This document shows positions 16,571-20,652 of a stretch of 20,652 nucleotides of DNA, piece by piece; the first letter of the stretch is position 1, and every line of letters begins with the position of its first letter. The stretch is from assembly GCA_035353855.1 (NCBI GenBank), contig DAOQAK010000066.1, positions 1 through 20,652 of the forward strand. Direction: 5' to 3'. The stretch comes from Bacteroidales bacterium (GTDB taxonomy: Bacteria; Bacteroidota; Bacteroidia; Bacteroidales; CG2-30-32-10). The position numbers were made by a program, and so were the translations under genes. The notes under the pieces were generated by a model, which was not told the origin of the DNA, did not search any database, and saw only the letters and a list, made by a program, of their open reading frames with translations.

Positions 16571-17527
16571 ATGGAAAACATGTTCTCGTACGAGCAACTT
16601 CTGAAATTGATTTTAAAATGGAGAATTCATCTCGTCGTTCTTCTTATACTTGCCGTTTCGTTATCAGCATTGTTTTCATCGTCTTGGTTTATAAAGCCTA
16701 AATATAAATCAACAGCAGTATTGTACCCCTCAAACCTTTTACCTTATTCAAATGAAACCCCAACTGAACTGATGTTGCAGTTATTCAACTCGGATGATAT
16801 ACGCGATAGCTTGATTACAAAATTTGATTTAGTGAAGCATTATGATATTGACCCAACAGCTCCTCATTATTACACAACGGTAATCAGAAAATTTGAAAGT
16901 AATGTTGATATTAAAAAAACAGAATATGAATCGGTAGTTATTGAAATATATGATATCGATGCAAAGATTGCATGCGAAATGGTAAAAGAGATGGTAAACC
17001 TTTTTAATAAAAAGGCAAGAAAACTTCAACGCGACAAATCAGAAGAAGTTTTAAAAATTGCACAAAGCGAATTAAATAAAAAACAAATTGAAATAGATAC
17101 TCTTAAAAAGAAACTTGAAAGTTTAAGAGAAAATTATGGTATACTTGATTATACTGTACAGGTAAGAGAAGCTTCGAGAGCATATTATAAATCAATGACT
17201 GGTTCAAAAAATGCCCAAACAACAATTGAAAATCTTCAGAAAAAAGGAGGTGATTTTATATTAGTAAGTAGTTTATATTATGCTGCCAGCGATGCATACA
17301 ATAAACTTAAACAAGATTATGAAGCTGCATTAAAAGATGTTGTTAAAGATTTGACTTATACAAACTATGTGAGCGAACCTATACCTGCAGATAAAAAATC
17401 ATATCCTATTCGATGGATAATTGTTTCAGTATCTACTATTACAACTTTATTCCTGGCAATTCTGATTATCGTATTAATAGAAAACACTCGAAAAAAAGAA
17501 AAACTGGGCGAAACAACCGGTGCTTGA
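16571..17527 (+). CDS. Wzz-like chain-length / polysaccharide co-polymerase protein, second copy
   Basis: This is a paralogue of the preceding gene: TM1, then KYKSTAVLYP, a similar 'LVKHYDIDP' segment (LLEHYDINP in the first copy), a long coiled-coil region and ADKKSYPIRW before TM2. From the ATG at 16571 it has 318 residues with TM1 at about 19-41 and TM2 at about 282-303. That N-terminus, MENMFSYEQLLKLILKWR, lines up with the start of the first copy. A TTG at 16499 would add 24 residues, and the frame is open back to the TGA at 16343. It probably forms homo- or hetero-oligomers with the first copy in the inner membrane. Its 3' end overlaps the GTG start of the polymerase gene by 8 nt, suggesting translational coupling. 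Confidence 0.8.
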   Translation: MENMFSYEQLLKLILKWRIHLVVLLILAVSLSALFSSSWFIKPKYKSTAVLYPSNLLPYSNETPTELMLQLFNSDDIRDSLITKFDLVKHYDIDPTAPHYYTTVIRKFESNVDIKKTEYESVVIEIYDIDAKIACEMVKEMVNLFNKKARKLQRDKSEEVLKIAQSELNKKQIEIDTLKKKLESLRENYGILDYTVQVREASRAYYKSMTGSKNAQTTIENLQKKGGDFILVSSLYYAASDAYNKLKQDYEAALKDVVKDLTYTNYVSEPIPADKKSYPIRWIIVSVSTITTLFLAILIIVLIENTRKKEKLGETTGA

Positions 17528-18974
17528 TAAATTAAAAATAAAATGGGTATATGCTATTAGCGCAATATTTATTGTGCTTAACAGTATTTTCATTATTAAT
17601 GAACTGTACTGGTTTTGCCTTATTCCTGTTATTCTTTTAATACTATTATTCCTGTTTTTTTCAGTGGATATATTATTATTGTTAATTGTCTTTTTTACTC
17701 CGCTTTCAGTAAATTTAAGCGACTTTGATTTAAATGTAGGAGTTTTCATCCCCACCGAACCTTTATTATTTTGTGTAATGCTGATGTTCTTATTCAGTAT
17801 TGCATTTCGAGGGAGGTATGATTCTAAAATTTTTAAACATCCGATTTCTGTTATAATTATTATATATATCACCTGGATTTTTATTACATCAATTACAAGT
17901 TCAATGCCTGTTGTTTCATTTAAATTCTTAGTTTCAAAACTTTGGTTTATCATTCCTTTTTATTTTTTGGGAATACAACTTTTTAAAGAACAGAAGAATT
18001 TTAAAAGGTTTATTTGGTTATACATGATTGCATTTTGCGTGGTTATTGGTTATACCATTTATAATCACTCGATATATGGTTTTGATGAACAATCATCGCA
18101 TTGGGTAATGAGTCCGTTTTATAACGATCATACTTCGTACGGGGCTTTACTTGCCATGTTTATACCTTTTTCCTTTGCATTTATTTTTAATAAAAAAGAA
18201 AGCAAATCGATACGGGTATCTTCTTTATTTGTATTTATATTATTATGTGTTGCAGTAGTTCTTTCATATAGTCGTGCTGCGTGGCTTAGTCTTGCAATAG
18301 CATTAATTGTTTTTCTGATTTTAAAACTTAAGATTAATTATAAAGTTGTAATTGGTGGTATTATTGCTTTGTCAGCAGTTTTCCTGATATATCGAGAAGA
18401 TATATACAGAGACATCGAAAAAAACAAACAGGATTCATCAAAGGATTATGTAAAACATATTCAATCAATGTCGAATATTTCTTCAGATGCATCTAACCTG
18501 GAACGTATCAATCGCTGGAAGTCGGCACTAAGAATGTTTAAACTACGTCCTGTTTTTGGATGGGGTCCCGGAACATACCAGTTTAAATATGCTCCATTTC
18601 AGCATTCAAATGAGAAGACTATAATTAGTACTAATGCAGGTGATATGGGTAATGCTCACAGCGAATATATTGGACCTTTAGCTGAAGAAGGTATAATAGG
18701 AACATTGAGTATGCTTGCTATTGTTTTAATAGTAATATATACAGGCGTAAAACTATACAAACGAGTTGATACAAAAGAATTAAGATTAATTACAATAACC
18801 ATATTGGTTTCATTGATAACTTATTTTATTCATGGCTTGTTGAATAATTTTCTCGATACAGATAAAGCATCAGTTCCTTTCTGGGGAATGATTGCCATGC
18901 TGGTAGCACTTGATATTTATTATCCTAAAAAAGAGGCTGCGAAAAAAAATATTGAAAAAAAAGTTTCTGAATAA
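17520..18974 (+). CDS. Wzy/WaaL-like O-antigen polymerase or ligase
   Basis: This 484-residue inner-membrane protein has about 10-12 hydrophobic helices and carries the Wzy_C (O-antigen ligase/polymerase) signature near 340-390. That region reads RINRWKSALRMFKLRPVFGWGPGTYQF, then GNAHSEYIGPLAEEGIIGTL; the GxGPG and NAHSEY...LAEEGIIG blocks are diagnostic. A large periplasmic loop at about 295-380 precedes them. Polymerase and ligase cannot be separated by sequence, but two Wzz genes immediately upstream favour polymerase. The start is GTG at 17520, inside the end of the second wzz; no ATG fits. The gene ends one base from the convergent lpxD-like gene, with no visible terminator between them. 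Confidence 0.83.
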   Translation: MLDKLKIKWVYAISAIFIVLNSIFIINELYWFCLIPVILLILLFLFFSVDILLLLIVFFTPLSVNLSDFDLNVGVFIPTEPLLFCVMLMFLFSIAFRGRYDSKIFKHPISVIIIIYITWIFITSITSSMPVVSFKFLVSKLWFIIPFYFLGIQLFKEQKNFKRFIWLYMIAFCVVIGYTIYNHSIYGFDEQSSHWVMSPFYNDHTSYGALLAMFIPFSFAFIFNKKESKSIRVSSLFVFILLCVAVVLSYSRAAWLSLAIALIVFLILKLKINYKVVIGGIIALSAVFLIYREDIYRDIEKNKQDSSKDYVKHIQSMSNISSDASNLERINRWKSALRMFKLRPVFGWGPGTYQFKYAPFQHSNEKTIISTNAGDMGNAHSEYIGPLAEEGIIGTLSMLAIVLIVIYTGVKLYKRVDTKELRLITITILVSLITYFIHGLLNNFLDTDKASVPFWGMIAMLVALDIYYPKKEAAKKNIEKKVSE

Positions 18975-18975
18975 A

Positions 18976-19926
18976 TTAAATGTCCAGATCTTCTAATGCT
19001 TTAAGTCTTTCTATTAATGAAGGCAGCTGACGCATCATAGCAATTTCTTTCCATTTTTTTCTTGATTCTTCTGCTGGTGCGCCATAATATGTTTTCCCTC
19101 CTTCAATAGATTTGTCAACAGCAGAGAGTGCTAATAGTATTGCACCTTTTCCAATTACCAAATCTTTATTTATTGAACAGCGTGCCCAAATAATTACATC
19201 GTCTTGTATCTCGGAAACGCCTGCGATAGCTGTATGTGAACCAATAAGGCAATTTTTCCCGATAATGGTGTCATGTCCAACCTGAACATGATTATCTATT
19301 TTTGTTCCTTTTCCTACCACAGTATCACCGGATACACCTATATCAACAGCGCATAATGCGCCAATTTCAACATTGTCTTCAATTATTACTTTGCCGCAAG
19401 ATGCTAGTTTATCGTATCCTTCAGGTCTTCTTTTAAAATAATATGCGTCGGCGCCGATTACGGAATTGCTATGGATAATAACATTATCACCAATAATACA
19501 ATGGTCGTAAATAGTTGCGTTGGCATGTATAATGCAATTTTTCCCAATAATAACATCATTACCGATAAAAGCATTTGGCTGAATGATGGTTCCTTCGCCT
19601 ATAACAGCATTGTCGCTTATACTTTTTGATGAAGGAATAAAAGGTCTGAATTTTTTTACCAGTGCAACATAATCACGAAAAGGGTCATCGGAAAATATTA
19701 ACGCTTTCCCTTTAGGGCAGGGAACATCTTTATTTATGATTACTATTGAAGCTTTAGAGTGAAGCGCTTTATCATAATATTTTGGATGATCAACAAAGGT
19801 AATATCTCCGGGTTCAACTCTATGTATTTCATTAATTCCGCATACCGGAAAATCAGCATCGCCGGAATATTTAGCTTTAATCAATCCCGCAACATCCTTG
19901 AGTTTTAAAACTTTTTCAAATTTCAT
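18976..19926 (-). CDS. LpxD-family UDP-3-O-acyl-glucosamine N-acyltransferase
   Basis: This 316-residue trimeric left-handed beta-helix acyltransferase belongs to the lipid A pathway family that adds the N-linked hydroxyacyl chain to UDP-3-O-acylglucosamine. The N-terminal LpxD uridine-binding domain is present (about 15-95, GINEIHRVEPGDITFVDHPKYYDKAL). It is followed by about ten hexapeptide repeats and a C-terminal helix (about 290-316). The catalytic His is most likely His218 in VQVGHDTIIG, matching E. coli LpxD His239. It is somewhat shorter than E. coli LpxD (341 residues). Bacteroidota often carry an lpxD-like gene beside efp in addition to a canonical lpxD next to lpxC and lpxA, so this may be the paralogue. 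I leave the symbol blank for that reason. It is 17 nt downstream of efp, in one operon. Confidence 0.82.
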   Translation of the reverse strand: MKFEKVLKLKDVAGLIKAKYSGDADFPVCGINEIHRVEPGDITFVDHPKYYDKALHSKASIVIINKDVPCPKGKALIFSDDPFRDYVALVKKFRPFIPSSKSISDNAVIGEGTIIQPNAFIGNDVIIGKNCIIHANATIYDHCIIGDNVIIHSNSVIGADAYYFKRRPEGYDKLASCGKVIIEDNVEIGALCAVDIGVSGDTVVGKGTKIDNHVQVGHDTIIGKNCLIGSHTAIAGVSEIQDDVIIWARCSINKDLVIGKGAILLALSAVDKSIEGGKTYYGAPAEESRKKWKEIAMMRQLPSLIERLKALEDLDI

Positions 19927-19943
19927 AAAAAGAAGATAAATTT

Positions 19944-20507
19944 TTACTTAACGCGTTCTGAATAGGTACTGGTTCGTGTATCGATTTTTATTTTTTCACC
20001 TGTATTGATAAATAAAGGAACATTAACAATTGCGCCGGTTTCAACCGTTGCCGGTTTTAATGTATTGGTAGCGGTATCGCCTTTTACTCCGGGTTCTGAA
20101 TAGACTACCTGCAATTCAACAAAAGCAGGCAGATCGCAATACAATGGAGTTTCGGTATCTGCATGAAAAACAATTTCAACAGCTTGTCCTTCTTTAAGAA
20201 ATTGAGGAGCATTGATAAGTTCTTCTTCAATATTTACCTGTTCATATGTTTCACTATGCATGAAATTATACCCTGTATCATCTTTGTATAAATATTGATA
20301 CGGGCGACGTTCTACACGCTGAATATCGATTTTTGCACCGGAAGTAAAAGTATTCTGAAGTACTTTTCCTGTTTTAATATTTTTAAGTTTGGTTCTTATA
20401 AAAGCTCCGCCTTTTCCTGGTTTTACATGCTGGAATTCAACAATGGTACAAAGTTCATTGTTGAAATTGATACATAATCCATTCCTGATATCTGCTGTTG
20501 TTGCCAT
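19944..20507 (-). CDS. efp: Translation elongation factor P
   Basis: EF-P binds between the P and E sites of the ribosome and relieves stalling at runs of proline. The protein has 187 residues and three beta-barrel domains: an N-terminal KOW-like domain, an OB domain from about 65 (YQYLYKDDTGYNFMHSETYEQV) and a C-terminal OB domain. The signature block GDTATNTLKPATVETGAIVNVPLFINTGEKIKIDTRT is present. The loop that carries the modified lysine is KPGKGGAF, with Lys32 corresponding to E. coli Lys34. No EpmA/EpmB modification gene is nearby. The ATG at 20507 starts MATTADIRNG, as expected. It is the first gene of an efp-lpxD-like operon with its own promoter. Confidence 0.97.
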   Translation of the reverse strand: MATTADIRNGLCINFNNELCTIVEFQHVKPGKGGAFIRTKLKNIKTGKVLQNTFTSGAKIDIQRVERRPYQYLYKDDTGYNFMHSETYEQVNIEEELINAPQFLKEGQAVEIVFHADTETPLYCDLPAFVELQVVYSEPGVKGDTATNTLKPATVETGAIVNVPLFINTGEKIKIDTRTSTYSERVK

Positions 20508-20535
20508 AAATTTATATGATAATTAAATTGGTCGG

Positions 20536-20566
20536 CAAAGTTAATTCAATTCTGCGAAACTACAAA
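20536..20566 (-). promoter_or_regulatory. Bacteroidota promoter for the efp operon
   Basis: On the minus strand, TTTG (plus-strand CAAA, 20563-20566) and TAACTTTG (20536-20543) are separated by exactly 19 bp, a full match to the consensus. The transcript would begin near 20529 with a leader of about 22 nt. Confidence 0.7.
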
Positions 20567-20604
20567 CCAAAAAATTATATTAACGTTGATTTATGATATT
20601 ATTT

Positions 20605-20652
20605 TTGGAGTTTCCTCAAAAATTTCAAACAGGGAACAAAGAAAGCTGAAAA
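20605..20652 (-). repeat. Right copy of the 48-bp terminal inverted repeat
   Basis: This is the exact reverse complement of positions 6-53. It begins 39 bp upstream of the efp -33 element and runs to the last base of the window, so its full length is unknown. Both copies have TTGGAGTTTCC as the inner edge, facing the enclosed genes. Confidence 0.85.

Noticed and set aside
1..20652. The whole window as a transposon bounded by terminal inverted repeats
   Set aside because: There is no transposase or integrase inside, and the content is core chromosomal (efp, lpxD family, envelope genes). Flanking repeat copies explain the ends better.

Overview
The window is AT-rich chromosomal DNA from a member of the Bacteroidota. 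Four things in the sequence support this. Two secreted enzymes end in type IX secretion (T9SS) sorting domains with the 'YPNP' or 'FPNP' signature. There are PorV/PorQ-like and other outer-membrane barrels. Start codons lack Shine-Dalgarno sequences and follow AT-rich leaders. Several genes carry the Bacteroidota sigma-factor promoter form TTTG-N19/20-TAnnTTTG. The organism cannot be named from sequence alone. I count 16 protein-coding genes and see no tRNA, rRNA, CRISPR array, complete insertion sequence or prophage gene.

Layout. Positions 89-2802 (minus strand) hold an S1/P1-type nuclease downstream of an LTA-synthase-like membrane sulfatase/phosphotransferase. Positions 2957-5910 (plus) hold a PorV/PorQ-like barrel followed 8 nt later by a large outer-membrane protein with an N-terminal helix-hairpin-helix domain. 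A palindromic repeat element lies at 5951-6040. Positions 6203-8035 encode a POT-family peptide transporter with a clear promoter and a clear terminator. Positions 8196-9356 encode a T9SS-exported alpha/beta hydrolase and 9433-10380 a YhcC-like radical SAM protein. Positions 10553-11137 (minus) encode a small outer-membrane barrel and 11336-12499 a T9SS-exported M28 aminopeptidase.

Positions 12504-18974 form a small surface-polysaccharide locus: a GT4 glycosyltransferase (minus), then divergently a Wzx-like flippase, two tandem Wzz-like chain-length proteins and a Wzy/WaaL-like polymerase or ligase. The GT would build the glycan, Wzx flip it, Wzy polymerise or ligate it, and the Wzz pair set its length. 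No priming transferase or export porin is present here. On the minus strand at the right, efp and an lpxD-family gene form an operon read from an efp promoter.

The most unusual points are these. The two Wzz genes lie in one reading frame separated by a single TGA, with a coding-looking linker. A perfect 48-bp inverted repeat sits at the two ends of the window, suggesting copies of one repeated element on both sides. A roughly 90-bp near-symmetrical REP/MITE-like palindrome sits between the barrel genes and the peptide transporter. Nothing here amounts to a clearly new multi-gene defence or metabolic system; most genes are ordinary Bacteroidota envelope functions.
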